A stretch of 60,076 nucleotides of DNA from Pseudomonadota bacterium (GTDB taxonomy: Bacteria; Pseudomonadota; Gammaproteobacteria; Thiotrichales; Thiotrichaceae): positions 1-60,076 of the forward strand of contig PDPG01000050.1 of NCBI GenBank assembly GCA_002747455.1, in the 5' to 3' direction. The notes beneath the pieces were generated by a model. That model saw only the letters and a program-made list of their open reading frames with translations, had not been told where the DNA came from and made no database searches. Positions 38,578-48,742 of the stretch are shown here, piece by piece (the stretch's first letter is position 1; each line of letters begins with the position of its first letter). The position numbers were made by a program, and so were the translations under genes.

Positions 38578-39426
38578 ATGAACAACATAATAACAAAACA
38601 GTTTCCAAATATACTATTGACGTTGAGCGTCGCAACTTTTGCAGCGGGATGTAGTACCCAGCAGTCTGCTTCAACTTCGGGCAGTCAGTTAGTTGGGCAG
38701 CAGCGACACAAAGATTGTCGCAATGACAAGACGATGCCTGGCTGTCAACCGGCGAATAAAGTCGTGCAACAAAAGCGCGATCCCTTGCGCTTGTTGGAAG
38801 AAGAACCCACGCCCGCAGTGATGCGTAAAACCGTGATCTCGGCAAATAAACCAACTACTCCCGCAATCAAGCCGGCCCCTACGCTAGGTGTGGTTACTTC
38901 TGAGCCAAAACTGCCAAAAAAAGCCACGCAACCAGCGGTCAAGCCCGTACCTCAGCCAGCGGTTACGCGACCCCACGTTGCGCCGATACCAACGCCAGCA
39001 GCATCCAAAATAACTGCTACGCCACAAGCCAAGCCAGCGGTTAAACACAAGCAAACCACCCGCCGCCTAACGCTAAACGGTGGCACAAACTTCAGGACGG
39101 CTAGCTCAACGCTCAATCGGGCCGGTAAGCGAAAACTGGCTACCTTAGCCCGCACTTTGAACTCACCAAACACCAAAGTGACCCGCCTGCTCATTGAAGG
39201 CTATACAGACAGTGTCGGTGCGGCGGACTTCAATCAGGTGCTTTCTTTGAAGCGCGCCAATGCGGTGGCCGATTATCTGGCAACGCAAGGTTTGGTGCGC
39301 TCATCTATGGAAACGGTTGGACACGGCGAAAATTCACCCATTGCGGATAACAAGACCAAGGCTGGTCGCGCCCTGAACCGTCGGGTTGAGATTACAGCAA
39401 CAGGAACCCGACAAACCAGACGCTAA
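38578..39426 (+). CDS. OmpA-family lipoprotein with Pro/Lys-rich linker
   Basis: A 282-residue predicted outer-membrane lipoprotein. The signal ends in the lipobox FAAGC, and a long Pro/Lys/Thr/Ala-rich linker (about residues 75-165) follows. The C-terminal OmpA domain (about 168-278) has LLIEGYTDSVGAADFNQVLS, LKRANAVADYL and a terminal LNRRVEITATG, which bind peptidoglycan. It has a GGGGAGG ribosome site and lies 56 bp after the HEXXH protein gene. The linker would let a lipid-anchored protein reach the cell wall, as in Pal-like or TonB-like spacers. Confidence 0.85.
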   Translation: MNNIITKQFPNILLTLSVATFAAGCSTQQSASTSGSQLVGQQRHKDCRNDKTMPGCQPANKVVQQKRDPLRLLEEEPTPAVMRKTVISANKPTTPAIKPAPTLGVVTSEPKLPKKATQPAVKPVPQPAVTRPHVAPIPTPAASKITATPQAKPAVKHKQTTRRLTLNGGTNFRTASSTLNRAGKRKLATLARTLNSPNTKVTRLLIEGYTDSVGAADFNQVLSLKRANAVADYLATQGLVRSSMETVGHGENSPIADNKTKAGRALNRRVEITATGTRQTRR

Positions 39427-39441
39427 ACGGTAAACTGTGGT

Positions 39442-41658
39442 ATGCCTAACACACTCGGAACTGTGCGTGTGGTCATACCACGACCGCTCTACCAAGCCTT
39501 TGATTACAGCTGCCCCCGACCACTGCCTGTGGCGGGCTGTCGGGTGCGCGTACCTTTGGGCCGACATAACACAGTCGTTGGCATTGTTAGCCAGTCAGAT
39601 ATTGAATCAGAATTCAGCCGACTCAAGCCAATCGACTCCGTGCTGGATGACGAACCCTTGCTGGACGAGTCACTATTGGCATTGCTTGACTGGGCCAGCA
39701 TTTATTACCATCACCCAATCGGCGAAGTATTTTTCTCAGCACTCCCGAAACGGCTCCGCGAAGGACATGAGCTCTCAGAGAACTTTGAATGGCACCTCAA
39801 CTGTAGTGATAGTGAATCTGCCCTAAATAACCTGAAACGAGCCCCTTTACAACGTACTCTTTTTTTACAACTCCAGGCAAACAGCCTGACAGAAGCACAG
39901 CTCACCAGCCTCCATCTTGGAAAGTGGCGAAAGCCGATGCAACAACTCCAAGAAAAAGGGTTTGTTGAGCGGCGAAAGATCATTAGCAAAGTCAAAACTG
40001 GCGGCACTACTGACCACCCTAACCAGCAGTTTATTGCGCTGAGCGATGAACAGAATCAGAGTCTGACACAGTTACTCCAGTGGCAGCAGGATAACACCCA
40101 AAAACCTGTTCTACTCCAAGGCATCACAGGTAGCGGAAAAACTGAAATCTACCTACGGGTAATCAAGCCTGTACTGGAACAAGGCCAACAAGCCTTGCTA
40201 ATGGTGCCGGAAATTGGCTTAACACCTCAGCTATTCCAGCGGTTTTGTGATTTTTTTCCCAATAAAACCGTTGCCGCGTTGCACTCTGGTCTAAGTGACT
40301 CACAACGCGCACAAAACTGGCAAAGTGCTTACGAGGGAGATGCCGATATTGTCGTGGGCACACGCTCCTCTATCTTTTGTGCCTTCAAGCGACTCGGCAT
40401 TATTATCATTGACGAGGAGCACGATAGCTCTTTGAAGCAGCAAGAAGGCTTCCGCTATCATGCGCGGGATTTGGCCGTCAAAAGAGCCAATCAACTGAAT
40501 ATCCCCATCCTGCTGGGCAGTGCCACACCAGCGTTGGAAAGCCTGTTAAACGCTGAGCGTGGTCGCTATCATTACCTACAGCTTAAAAAGCGCCCCGGCA
40601 CACGTAAGCCGCCCAAAACATCACTGATTGACCTTCGGGGACAAAAAATTGAAGCGGGTGTGTCATCAACACTATTGAGCGCCGTTGGCACACATATTCG
40701 CGCAGCCAATCAAGTCATGTTATTTCTGAACCGGCGTGGCTATGCGCCCATTTTGTTGTGTACCCAGTGTGGCTGGTGCGCCACATGCTCTGCCTGTGAT
40801 GCTGCCATGACCTTCCACTCGGCTCGACACAAAGCCATTTGCCACCACTGTGGGCATCAACAAAACATCGACATCAAATGCCCGGCCTGTAACAATCCTC
40901 AACTGACCACACAGGGCCACGGTACGGAGCGAGTTGAGCAATTATTACGCTCTCACTTTCCTGAAACGCCCGTCATACGCGTTGACCGTGATACCACCAG
41001 CCGCAAAGGTGAACTGAACCGCAAACTGGAAAGAGTCCGCTCCGGTGAACCCGTTATCTTGATTGGCACACAAATGCTAACCAAGGGGCACGATTTTCCC
41101 AACCTGACATTAGTTGGGATCTTGGACATTGATCAGGCGTTATTCAGTGCAGACTATCGGGCACAGGAACATTTGGCTCAACAAATTGTCCAAGTCAGCG
41201 GTCGTGCTGGCAGGGGGGATAGGCCGGGTCACGTCATGCTGCAAACCAGCCAGCCACAACACCCAATGTTGAACCAGCTACTGACGCAGGGATATCGCCC
41301 GGTTGCACAGCAGCTGCTGGCAGAAAGACAGGCTTGGCAGTATCCGCCTTTTGGATTTCAGGCATTAATCCGGGCAAATGCACCGCACTTCGAGATGGGG
41401 CTACACTTTCTGGACTGCTTGAGAAATGATCTACAGACGTTGCCCATTGTAAAAGCGGGCGATGTGGCCTTGCTTGGGCCAATGCCGTCCCCTATGGAAA
41501 AACGAGCAGACCGTTATCGCTATCAGCTATTGATTAGTGCTAATCGCCGCTCATCACTACATTGGTTGTTGGATCAACTAATTAGCGTACTCAAGCAAAG
41601 AAAACGGCCGCGAGACCTGCGCTATATACTTGATGTCGATCCTACAAACTTTATGTAA
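39442..41658 (+). CDS. priA: Primosomal replication-restart helicase PriA
   Basis: A 738-residue superfamily 2 helicase. The N-terminal DNA-binding domain starts VRVVIPRPLYQAFDYSCP. Walker A is GITGSGKTEIYLRV, the DEAH-type box is IIIDEEHDSSLKQ, and the zinc region has paired cysteines in CTQCGWCATCSACDAAM and CHHCGHQ followed by CPACNNP. Motif VI is VSGRAGRGDRPG. It reloads the replisome at stalled forks. It begins 15 bp after the OmpA-lipoprotein stop. Confidence 0.95.
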   Translation: MPNTLGTVRVVIPRPLYQAFDYSCPRPLPVAGCRVRVPLGRHNTVVGIVSQSDIESEFSRLKPIDSVLDDEPLLDESLLALLDWASIYYHHPIGEVFFSALPKRLREGHELSENFEWHLNCSDSESALNNLKRAPLQRTLFLQLQANSLTEAQLTSLHLGKWRKPMQQLQEKGFVERRKIISKVKTGGTTDHPNQQFIALSDEQNQSLTQLLQWQQDNTQKPVLLQGITGSGKTEIYLRVIKPVLEQGQQALLMVPEIGLTPQLFQRFCDFFPNKTVAALHSGLSDSQRAQNWQSAYEGDADIVVGTRSSIFCAFKRLGIIIIDEEHDSSLKQQEGFRYHARDLAVKRANQLNIPILLGSATPALESLLNAERGRYHYLQLKKRPGTRKPPKTSLIDLRGQKIEAGVSSTLLSAVGTHIRAANQVMLFLNRRGYAPILLCTQCGWCATCSACDAAMTFHSARHKAICHHCGHQQNIDIKCPACNNPQLTTQGHGTERVEQLLRSHFPETPVIRVDRDTTSRKGELNRKLERVRSGEPVILIGTQMLTKGHDFPNLTLVGILDIDQALFSADYRAQEHLAQQIVQVSGRAGRGDRPGHVMLQTSQPQHPMLNQLLTQGYRPVAQQLLAERQAWQYPPFGFQALIRANAPHFEMGLHFLDCLRNDLQTLPIVKAGDVALLGPMPSPMEKRADRYRYQLLISANRRSSLHWLLDQLISVLKQRKRPRDLRYILDVDPTNFM

Positions 41659-41768
41659 GTTAATGTTTATTGGGACTATTTAATAGTAAAAACCGCTTGC
41701 CAGCCTGCCTAAGTGGTGGCAGTATGCGAAAAGGCGATAGACATATTGAATATAGAAGAAATACTCTC

Positions 41769-42392
41769 ATGCACAAAGATTTCAAAACAGCTAAACCAAC
41801 GGATTCGGGCTATAAAACGGGCATGCCATGGATGCTTGCAGGTGTATTTATGGGCTTGCTGGCCGGATTGGGCATGTACTTTTACGCCAATCACCCCTCG
41901 TCGATTTTTGCCGATGCCAATGCAGCGACCAGCGAGGGAGGAGTCGTACCGAGGGATTCACAGGTGTCAGATGCCATTGTCACCAACCCGACCAATGCGT
42001 ATGTTGATCCGCTCCTCAGTGCTTTGGAAGAACCGAAACCACCCAAGCGTGCGGTCTTTGACTACCAGGCCGTTTTGCCAACGCTCAGTATTCCAGTAAC
42101 ACCCCGCCAAAAGGCTGTGGCTGGTACTGCCGGTGCAAAAATCAAGAAGCGCCCCGTGAGATCAGGTGATCTGTTCCTTCAGGTGGCCTCATTTAAATCG
42201 AGAACGCAGGCAAAACAGTCACAACGTAAATTAAATAAGCGTGGCGTAACGGCTCGTATTGAAAAGCACTCCAGCAAAGGCAAGGTCTGGTATCGCGTAT
42301 TAGCAGGCCCAATCGAAACCATGAAGCTGCCTGACTGGAAGAAGCAAGTGAAAAAACTGGGGTACGACCCGATTGTTAGAAAGGCCAAATAG
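41769..42392 (+). CDS. SPOR-domain membrane protein
   Basis: A 207-residue protein with a short cytoplasmic tail, one membrane span (about residues 18-36: WMLAGVFMGLLAGLGMYFYA), a linker, and a C-terminal SPOR domain (about 135-205: LFLQVASFKSRTQAKQSQRK, ending GPIETMKLPDWKKQVKKLG). SPOR domains bind denuded glycan strands at the septum. This resembles the SPOR protein that in pseudomonads follows priA-argS, but argS is missing here. I start at ATG 41769; the frame is open from 41670, but those residues are not SPOR-protein-like. Confidence 0.85.
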   Translation: MHKDFKTAKPTDSGYKTGMPWMLAGVFMGLLAGLGMYFYANHPSSIFADANAATSEGGVVPRDSQVSDAIVTNPTNAYVDPLLSALEEPKPPKRAVFDYQAVLPTLSIPVTPRQKAVAGTAGAKIKKRPVRSGDLFLQVASFKSRTQAKQSQRKLNKRGVTARIEKHSSKGKVWYRVLAGPIETMKLPDWKKQVKKLGYDPIVRKAK

Positions 42393-42465
42393 TGTGTTAT
42401 GATCAGGTGAATTATGCTTGGTGATCAATATAAGGGCTTAACGACCACTAAGTAACTTCATCCAA

Positions 42466-42515
42466 AAGCGCGACCGTAAATAAAACAACCGTTTTAAGGT
42501 GGGGTGGTCGCGCTT
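42466..42515 (+). terminator. Long stem-loop between the SPOR and GGDEF genes
   Basis: AAGCGCGACC (42466-42475) and GGTCGCGCTT (42506-42515) are perfect ten-base inverted repeats around a 30-nt loop that itself contains ACC-gttttaa-GGT. It lies 74 bp after the SPOR stop and ends 25 bp before the GTG start of the next gene. It may end SPOR transcription (only ATTAAAA follows, no T-run) or act as a leader structure for the GGDEF gene. Confidence 0.5.
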
Positions 42516-42540
42516 ATTAAAAGATCGCAGAGGTTCATCA

Positions 42541-43779
42541 GTGAGTGGTAATACCGTCCAGTCAGGGGTAATGACGGAAATCAAACAAGAGCAGGTGACA
42601 ACCCTGTATCGTGCAACGACCCTAGGTTTTTGGGGCAATCTGTTATTGGCGGCTGTCCTGTCATTCTTTCTAATCCGCTATGATCAAGCGGCCGACAGTG
42701 GACAGGCGATGGTTTATTACGTCGTTATCTGGCTCGCCTTATTGACCGCTGCGTGCTTTTATCGCCTGAACCTCACACGGCAGTTCAACCCTAACCATTA
42801 CCACGACCCTAACAGCCTTTTGCTCTGGGCCAATAAACATATTCTGCTGACAACCATCATCAACACCATCTGGGGAGTAGCGGGCTTTATTCTGCTGCCC
42901 GACCACTTCCCTCTGCGGGTGCTGATGAGCGCCACCTTGTTTGGTGTGCTGCTGATGTCAATACCTATTCTGATCATCTCGCTGTTCGCTTATAGTGTAC
43001 AGCTCTTTGCAATCCTGGCACCGATCCTGGTATCACTGTTGATCAAGCCAGATTACCTCGACGATGCCTACCTGCTTCCTGTTTCAATACTGATTCTCGC
43101 GGGTACTTTGTTTGCTGTCTCTGAGTTTGTTCATCGCATGTTGATGGAACTGCGTGACGCCCAATCCCTGCTGAAGGAACAGGCCAATACCGATGCGCTG
43201 ACACAGCTTGCCAATCGTCGCGCCTTTGACCAAACCTTCAAGAATGAATGGCGACGTACCATCCGCGATGAGTTGCCCATCTCAATGCTACTGGTCGATG
43301 TTGATCACTTCGCCCAGTACAACGAATCGCAAGGGCAACGTGCCGGTGACAACTGCCTGAAAGCAATCGCATCCTCTATGGAAGTCGTGACACGCCGTCC
43401 GGCTGATATTGCAGCGCGTTACAGTGATGAAGAATTTGCCGTATTACTCCCCAATACCACACTGGACAATGCCATTGTATTAGGTGAAAGACTGCGGACT
43501 ACAGTGGAACAACTCCAAATCCCCCACCCTGCCTCCAAGCATGGCGTGGTGACTGTTAGCGTCGGCGTGGCCTGCTGTACACCTGAAATGGAAGAAGAAA
43601 AGGACACTCCCGAGAAAGGAGAGATCATGTTCCCTGCCATGCTAATAAATGCCGCCGATAACGCGTTATTCCTTGCCAAACAGCAAGGCTGTAACCGCGT
43701 TGCAGAACAGAAATGTGGCGAACAACGTCTCGCCTTCGTACTACAAAAATATGCCAAAAAAGAAGATTCACGAACTTAA
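42541..43779 (+). CDS. Membrane GGDEF-domain protein with degenerate catalytic motif
   Basis: A 412-residue protein with about six N-terminal membrane spans (residues 30-210), a short coiled linker, and a GGDEF domain from ANTDALTQLANRRAF. The Mg-binding region LLVDVDHFAQYNESQGQRAGD is present. The signature loop reads SDEEF (residues 295-299) instead of GGDEF, while the inhibitory site R286-PA-D289 is kept at the normal five-residue spacing. It may therefore bind c-di-GMP without making it. Start: GTG 42541 has CAGAGG seven bases before it; ATG 42571 is an alternative. Its last 29 bases overlap hrpA. Confidence 0.85.
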   Translation: MSGNTVQSGVMTEIKQEQVTTLYRATTLGFWGNLLLAAVLSFFLIRYDQAADSGQAMVYYVVIWLALLTAACFYRLNLTRQFNPNHYHDPNSLLLWANKHILLTTIINTIWGVAGFILLPDHFPLRVLMSATLFGVLLMSIPILIISLFAYSVQLFAILAPILVSLLIKPDYLDDAYLLPVSILILAGTLFAVSEFVHRMLMELRDAQSLLKEQANTDALTQLANRRAFDQTFKNEWRRTIRDELPISMLLVDVDHFAQYNESQGQRAGDNCLKAIASSMEVVTRRPADIAARYSDEEFAVLLPNTTLDNAIVLGERLRTTVEQLQIPHPASKHGVVTVSVGVACCTPEMEEEKDTPEKGEIMFPAMLINAADNALFLAKQQGCNRVAEQKCGEQRLAFVLQKYAKKEDSRT

Positions 43780-46700
43780 GCAACAGCTCAATAACTGTCA
43801 GGCTGCACAGCGGTTCAAACTCGCCAGACGCTTGCAACGCTTACACAAGAAGCCGACAGAGGCTGCGATTAAACACTTACAGGATGCCATTACCGCATCC
43901 TGTTTGCGTCGTGAGGAACGCCTAAACAAACTCCCCTCCCCCGACTACCCGAAAGAACTACCCGTCAGCGAACGACGTGCTGATATTCTAAAGTGCATTC
44001 AAGAAAACCAGGTCACCATTTTATGCGGTGAAACAGGCTCAGGAAAAACCACCCAGATTCCCAAAATGTGTCTGGAACTTGGCCGTGGAGTCGATGGTAT
44101 TATCGCTCATACCCAGCCCCGCCGGATTGCCGCACGTAGTGTCGCAAACCGCATCGCCGAAGAACTCAACTCGGAGCTGGGTGACTTAGTTGGCTACAAG
44201 GTACGCTTTAACGAGCAAGGCAGTGAAGACAACTATATCCGCCTGCTGACAGACGGCATCTTGCTGGCCGAAATTCGCAGCGACCGTTTTCTGAATCAGT
44301 ACGACACCATCATCATTGATGAAGCCCACGAACGCAGCCTCAACATCGACTTTTTGCTGGGCTATTTCAAGTGGCTGCTACCACGACGCAAAGACCTCAA
44401 GCTCATCGTCACCTCCGCCACCATTGACCCTGAACGCTTCTCCAAGCACTTTGATAGTGCGCCCATTATTGAAGTCTCTGGTCGCACCTATCCCGTTGAA
44501 ATCCGCTATCGTCCGTTGGTTAGTGAAGACGAAGACGAAATTGACCGTAACCAAATTCAGGGGATTCTCGACGCAAGCGACGAGCTAATGAGTGAATCCT
44601 CCGGCGATATTCTGGTCTTTCTTTCTGGTGAGCGGGAAATTCGGGAAACAGCAGAAGCATTGCGCAAACATTATCCCGCCGGTTTGGAAATTTTACCGCT
44701 GTTTGCCAGACTCTCCGCCAACGAACAAAACAAAATTTTCAACCCCGGCAAGCTGCGCCGTATCGTATTAGCGACCAATGTGGCGGAAACCTCGCTGACT
44801 GTTCCCCGTATCCGTTTTGTCATTGATACCGGTGTAGCACGTATTTCTCGCTACTCTTGGCGAGCGCGCGTACAACGCTTGCCCATTGAAGCCATTTCCC
44901 AAGCTTCCGCCAACCAGCGCTCAGGACGCTGTGGACGTACCAGTGATGGCATTGCCATTCGTCTGTATAGCGAAGAAGATTTTAACAGCCGCAGTGAATT
45001 TACTGACCCTGAAATCCTGCGCACCAATCTTGCTTCCGTTATTTTGCAAATGGCAATTTTACGCTTGGGTGATGTGTCCAACTTCCCCTTTGTTGAAACG
45101 CCAGACCAGCGCATGATCAAAGATGGCTTCCGACTGTTGTTTGAACTGGGTGCAGTCACTCAGGATAACCACATTACTCACACAGGCCGCCAGCTTGCAC
45201 ACCTTCCGACTGATCCGCGCTTGGGGCGCATGTTACTGGCCGCTCAGCACTTTGGCGCATTACAGGAAGTGCTGATTATTGTCAGCGCACTGGCTACGCA
45301 AGACCCCCGCGAACGGCCGATGGACAAACAACAAGCCGCCGATGAAAAACACAGCCGTTTTAAAGACGAACGCTCTGACTTTATCGCCTATCTAAATCTG
45401 TGGAATTACTTTCAGGAAAAACGCAAAGAGCTGAGCCAAAATAAATTCCGCCAACTGTGCAAAAAAGAATTTTTATCCTACCTGCGCCTGCGGGAATGGG
45501 AAGACATTTATCGCCAACTTAAAGAAAGCCTGCGCGAGCAGAATATAAAGATCGCGGGTAATGAAGCCACACCTGAAGCCATCCATCAAAGTTTATTAAG
45601 TGGCTTACTCAGCCATGTGGCTTTGCAGGAAGACCGACAAGAATACTTAGGGGCAAATGGCCGCAAGCTCTATATTTTTCCGGCATCGGGGCTGCGCAAA
45701 AAATCGCCCAAGTGGATTATGGCTGCCGAACAGGTCGAAACATCGCGCCTGTTTGCGCGCACCATTGCCGCGATTCAGCCGGACTGGATTGAGCAACAAG
45801 GGCAACACCTGATTCGTCGCACCTACAGCGAACCACGCTGGGAAAAACGCCCTGCACAAGTGGGAGCTGATGAGCGCACTACGATTTATGGCATCACACT
45901 TGTGGCAAAACGGCGCGTTAACTTTGGCCCCATTGACCCCGTGGTATCCCGACAGATTTTTATCCGCCACGCCTTGGTTTACGGCGAATACAACAGCAAA
46001 GCCACGTTTCTGATTAAAAACCGTGAGCTGATTAAAGCTGTCGAAAAACTGGAAGCCAAATCACGCCGACGCGATATTTTGGTGGATGAAGACATCCTTT
46101 ATGAATTCTATGACCAGCGTATTCCACAGCATATTTACAATGGCAAAGCCTTTGAAAAATGGCAAAAAAAGCTAACGGCTGAAAACCCTGACGCTTTGGT
46201 GATGACCCGCGAAGACCTGATGCAGCGTGACGATTCGCACGTTCAGGCCAAGCAATATCCTGATAGTCTGGAAGTTCACGGCATGCGCCTGCCGCTGACT
46301 TATCACTTTGAACCGGGCCATGAGCGCGATGGCGTGACTCTGCGCATTCCGGCCGCCGCAGTACACCAGCTCAATTCCTATCGGTTTGATTACTTAGTAC
46401 CGGGTATGTTGCAGGAAAAAGTCGTCGAACTCATCCGCTCATTACCCAAGCAAATCCGCAAGCAGTTTGTCCCGGTGCCGGATTACGCCCAAGCCTGCTG
46501 CGAGGCAATCACAGCAAATGATGATACCAGTTTGGTTGCCGCTGTGGCTCACCAGTTGCACCGCATGTCGGGTACTGAAATTGACCCTGAAACGCTGAAA
46601 TCCGTGACCTTTTCTGACCATAACCGTATGCGCTTTGCGGTGGTTGATGAAGCCGGAAAAATCATCAAATCCGGTCGGGACTTGGAGGTGCTTAAAGGTG

Positions 46701-47611
46701 GCGTGGAGCGTACCACCAGCGAACAATTGCAAAAACGCGCCAGCAAAACTATTGAGCGCGATGATATTACGCAATGGGATTTTGGCGATTTACCCGAAGA
46801 CACGCTGATTAAAACAGCAGGAATGCAGATCAAGGCGTGGCCGGCGCTGGTGGATAATAAAGACTCGGTGTCCATCCAGCTTTTTGATAATCAGGCTAAG
46901 GCGCAACGACAGCAAGGGCTACGGCGTTTGTATATGCTGGTGCTGAAAAAAGAAGCGACCTATTTACAGAAAAACCTGCCCGATATTCAGAAAATCTGCC
47001 TGAATTATGCCTCCACTGGCAGTTGTGAAGCACTGAAAAAAAGCATTGTGGATAACAGTTTTCGGCTAACATTTGATTGCAGTAGTCAGATTCGCACACA
47101 GGCGGCGTTTGAAGCACAACTGAGCCAGCATAAATCCGCCTTAATCCCAACGGCAAACCAGATTTGTACGCAGCTATCCACCTGTCTGCCACTGGTGCAT
47201 GGCATCCGCAAAGGGCTAAAAGGCAGTATTCACCCTGCTGCACTGGAAGCCTTAGCCGACATCAAGCAACAGCTGGAATCACTGGTGTTTCCGAACTTTC
47301 TGGATGATTTGGATCTTGATACCTTGCGCCAATACCCGCGCTACCTAAAGGCCATTCAGCGTCGCATGGAAAAGCTATCCCACTCGATACAAAAAGACCG
47401 AGGACTACGCCTGCAAGTCAGTAAGCACATGGAACACTATCAAAAACTGATTCAGCAAAATCCACAACGGGCAACGGATGAAGCCGTCCGGCAATATCGC
47501 TGGATGATTGAGGAATTTCGGGTGTCACTATTTGCACAAGAACTGGGCACAGCCATGCCTGTGTCGGACAAGCGGCTAAACAAACAATGGCAACAGATTA
47601 ACGCCGTTTAG
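43751..47611 (+). CDS. hrpA: ATP-dependent RNA helicase HrpA
   Basis: A 1286-residue DEAH-box helicase. Motif I is CGETGSGKTTQIPKM, motif II IIIDEAHERSLNIDFLLGY, motif III VTSATID, and motif VI QRSGRCGRTSDG. Winged-helix, ratchet and OB regions follow, then the long C-terminal domain seen in bacterial HrpA. The frame opens at 43649, but the protein proper begins at MPKKKIHELKQQLNN (43751). That start lies inside the end of the GGDEF gene in another frame, so the two are probably co-translated. HrpA is associated with ribosome rescue and mRNA processing. Confidence 0.94.
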   Translation: MPKKKIHELKQQLNNCQAAQRFKLARRLQRLHKKPTEAAIKHLQDAITASCLRREERLNKLPSPDYPKELPVSERRADILKCIQENQVTILCGETGSGKTTQIPKMCLELGRGVDGIIAHTQPRRIAARSVANRIAEELNSELGDLVGYKVRFNEQGSEDNYIRLLTDGILLAEIRSDRFLNQYDTIIIDEAHERSLNIDFLLGYFKWLLPRRKDLKLIVTSATIDPERFSKHFDSAPIIEVSGRTYPVEIRYRPLVSEDEDEIDRNQIQGILDASDELMSESSGDILVFLSGEREIRETAEALRKHYPAGLEILPLFARLSANEQNKIFNPGKLRRIVLATNVAETSLTVPRIRFVIDTGVARISRYSWRARVQRLPIEAISQASANQRSGRCGRTSDGIAIRLYSEEDFNSRSEFTDPEILRTNLASVILQMAILRLGDVSNFPFVETPDQRMIKDGFRLLFELGAVTQDNHITHTGRQLAHLPTDPRLGRMLLAAQHFGALQEVLIIVSALATQDPRERPMDKQQAADEKHSRFKDERSDFIAYLNLWNYFQEKRKELSQNKFRQLCKKEFLSYLRLREWEDIYRQLKESLREQNIKIAGNEATPEAIHQSLLSGLLSHVALQEDRQEYLGANGRKLYIFPASGLRKKSPKWIMAAEQVETSRLFARTIAAIQPDWIEQQGQHLIRRTYSEPRWEKRPAQVGADERTTIYGITLVAKRRVNFGPIDPVVSRQIFIRHALVYGEYNSKATFLIKNRELIKAVEKLEAKSRRRDILVDEDILYEFYDQRIPQHIYNGKAFEKWQKKLTAENPDALVMTREDLMQRDDSHVQAKQYPDSLEVHGMRLPLTYHFEPGHERDGVTLRIPAAAVHQLNSYRFDYLVPGMLQEKVVELIRSLPKQIRKQFVPVPDYAQACCEAITANDDTSLVAAVAHQLHRMSGTEIDPETLKSVTFSDHNRMRFAVVDEAGKIIKSGRDLEVLKGGVERTTSEQLQKRASKTIERDDITQWDFGDLPEDTLIKTAGMQIKAWPALVDNKDSVSIQLFDNQAKAQRQQGLRRLYMLVLKKEATYLQKNLPDIQKICLNYASTGSCEALKKSIVDNSFRLTFDCSSQIRTQAAFEAQLSQHKSALIPTANQICTQLSTCLPLVHGIRKGLKGSIHPAALEALADIKQQLESLVFPNFLDDLDLDTLRQYPRYLKAIQRRMEKLSHSIQKDRGLRLQVSKHMEHYQKLIQQNPQRATDEAVRQYRWMIEEFRVSLFAQELGTAMPVSDKRLNKQWQQINAV

Positions 47612-47620
47612 CACATTGCC

Positions 47621-48724
47621 TCAGAGGTCGCGCCGCACCAGCCAAACACCTGTTTCAATATGTTGCGTAAATGGAAACTGATCGAATAGCGCGCAGCGCT
47701 CAATCCGATGGGTCTGGCTGATCGATTGCAAATTGGCCGCAAGCGTGACGGGATTGCAGGAAATATAGAGAATATAGGGATATTGCTGGACGAGCTTGAG
47801 CGTTTCGGCATCAAGTCCAGCGCGTGGTGGATCGACCAAAATGGTATTGCACTGGTAGTCATCCAGATTAATCCCGGCAAGGCGACGAAACGTGCGCACA
47901 CCGTTCAGTGCCTGGGTGAATTCCTCCGCCGACATGCGAATAATATCAACATTGTCCACCTGATTAGCCGCAATGTTATATTGCGCGGACGCTACGGAGG
48001 TCTTAGCAATTTCTGTCGCCAAAACTCGCCTAAAATTACCTGCCAATGCAATGGAAAAATTGCCATTACCACAGTAAAGTTCCAGCAAATCACCTTGGCT
48101 GTCCGCCGTGCAGGACCTCGCCCAACTGAGCATTTGCTCGGCTATTTTTGCGTTGGGCTGGGTAAAGCTGTTTTCAACTTGTTGGTAGGTAAAGACTTGT
48201 TGGTCTACGTGCAACTTTTCTATAACAAAATCCCGATCTAACACAATTTTTTGTTTACGGGCGCGGCCGATTAAATCCAGCGGAATGCCTCGTTGTTCAA
48301 AGAAGGACTTAAGGGCTTTGGCTTGCGCCTGCCATTGTTCGTCAAGCTGACGGTGATAGAGCAGGCTGACCAGCATTTCACCGCTGAGCGTGGAGAGAAA
48401 ATCGACCTGAAACAGTTTTTTCGCCAGCACGTCATTGCCCTGAAGCTGTTGAATCAGCAACGGCATGACGCGGTTAATGGCGGCACTGGCCACCGGAAAC
48501 TGGTCTACGCGGTAACGCTCTTTGGTTTGCTGGTCGAACATAACATAGTAAAGCGCCCCCTGATCATGCCAGACACGAAACTCCGCGCGCATCCGGTAAT
48601 GCTCCGGCTCAGATTTGAAGATTTCAATCTCTGGCAGGGTGTTGGCTTTTAAAGTCTGCCTGAGGCTGATTACTTTTTGCTGAAGCTGGGCTTCGTAGTC
48701 GTTTGCGTTTGAGTCTGTTGTCAT
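47621..48724 (-). CDS. trmA: tRNA (uracil-5-)-methyltransferase TrmA
   Basis: A 367-residue SAM-dependent enzyme making m5U54 (ribothymidine) in t[22 protein letters not shown] is the SAM motif near residue 216. DPPRAGLD and [13 protein letters not shown] carry the catalytic cysteine, and the C-terminal [19 protein letters not shown] is TrmA-like. Length and lack of an iron-sulfur cluster motif separate it from RlmC/RlmD. It converges with hrpA, with only 9 bp between stops. Confidence 0.94.
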   Translation of the reverse strand: MTTDSNANDYEAQLQQKVISLRQTLKANTLPEIEIFKSEPEHYRMRAEFRVWHDQGALYYVMFDQQTKERYRVDQFPVASAAINRVMPLLIQQLQGNDVLAKKLFQVDFLSTLSGEMLVSLLYHRQLDEQWQAQAKALKSFFEQRGIPLDLIGRARKQKIVLDRDFVIEKLHVDQQVFTYQQVENSFTQPNAKIAEQMLSWARSCTADSQGDLLELYCGNGNFSIALAGNFRRVLATEIAKTSVASAQYNIAANQVDNVDIIRMSAEEFTQALNGVRTFRRLAGINLDDYQCNTILVDPPRAGLDAETLKLVQQYPYILYISCNPVTLAANLQSISQTHRIERCALFDQFPFTQHIETGVWLVRRDL

Positions 48725-48742
48725 GCCTGTTCCAATCTGTTA

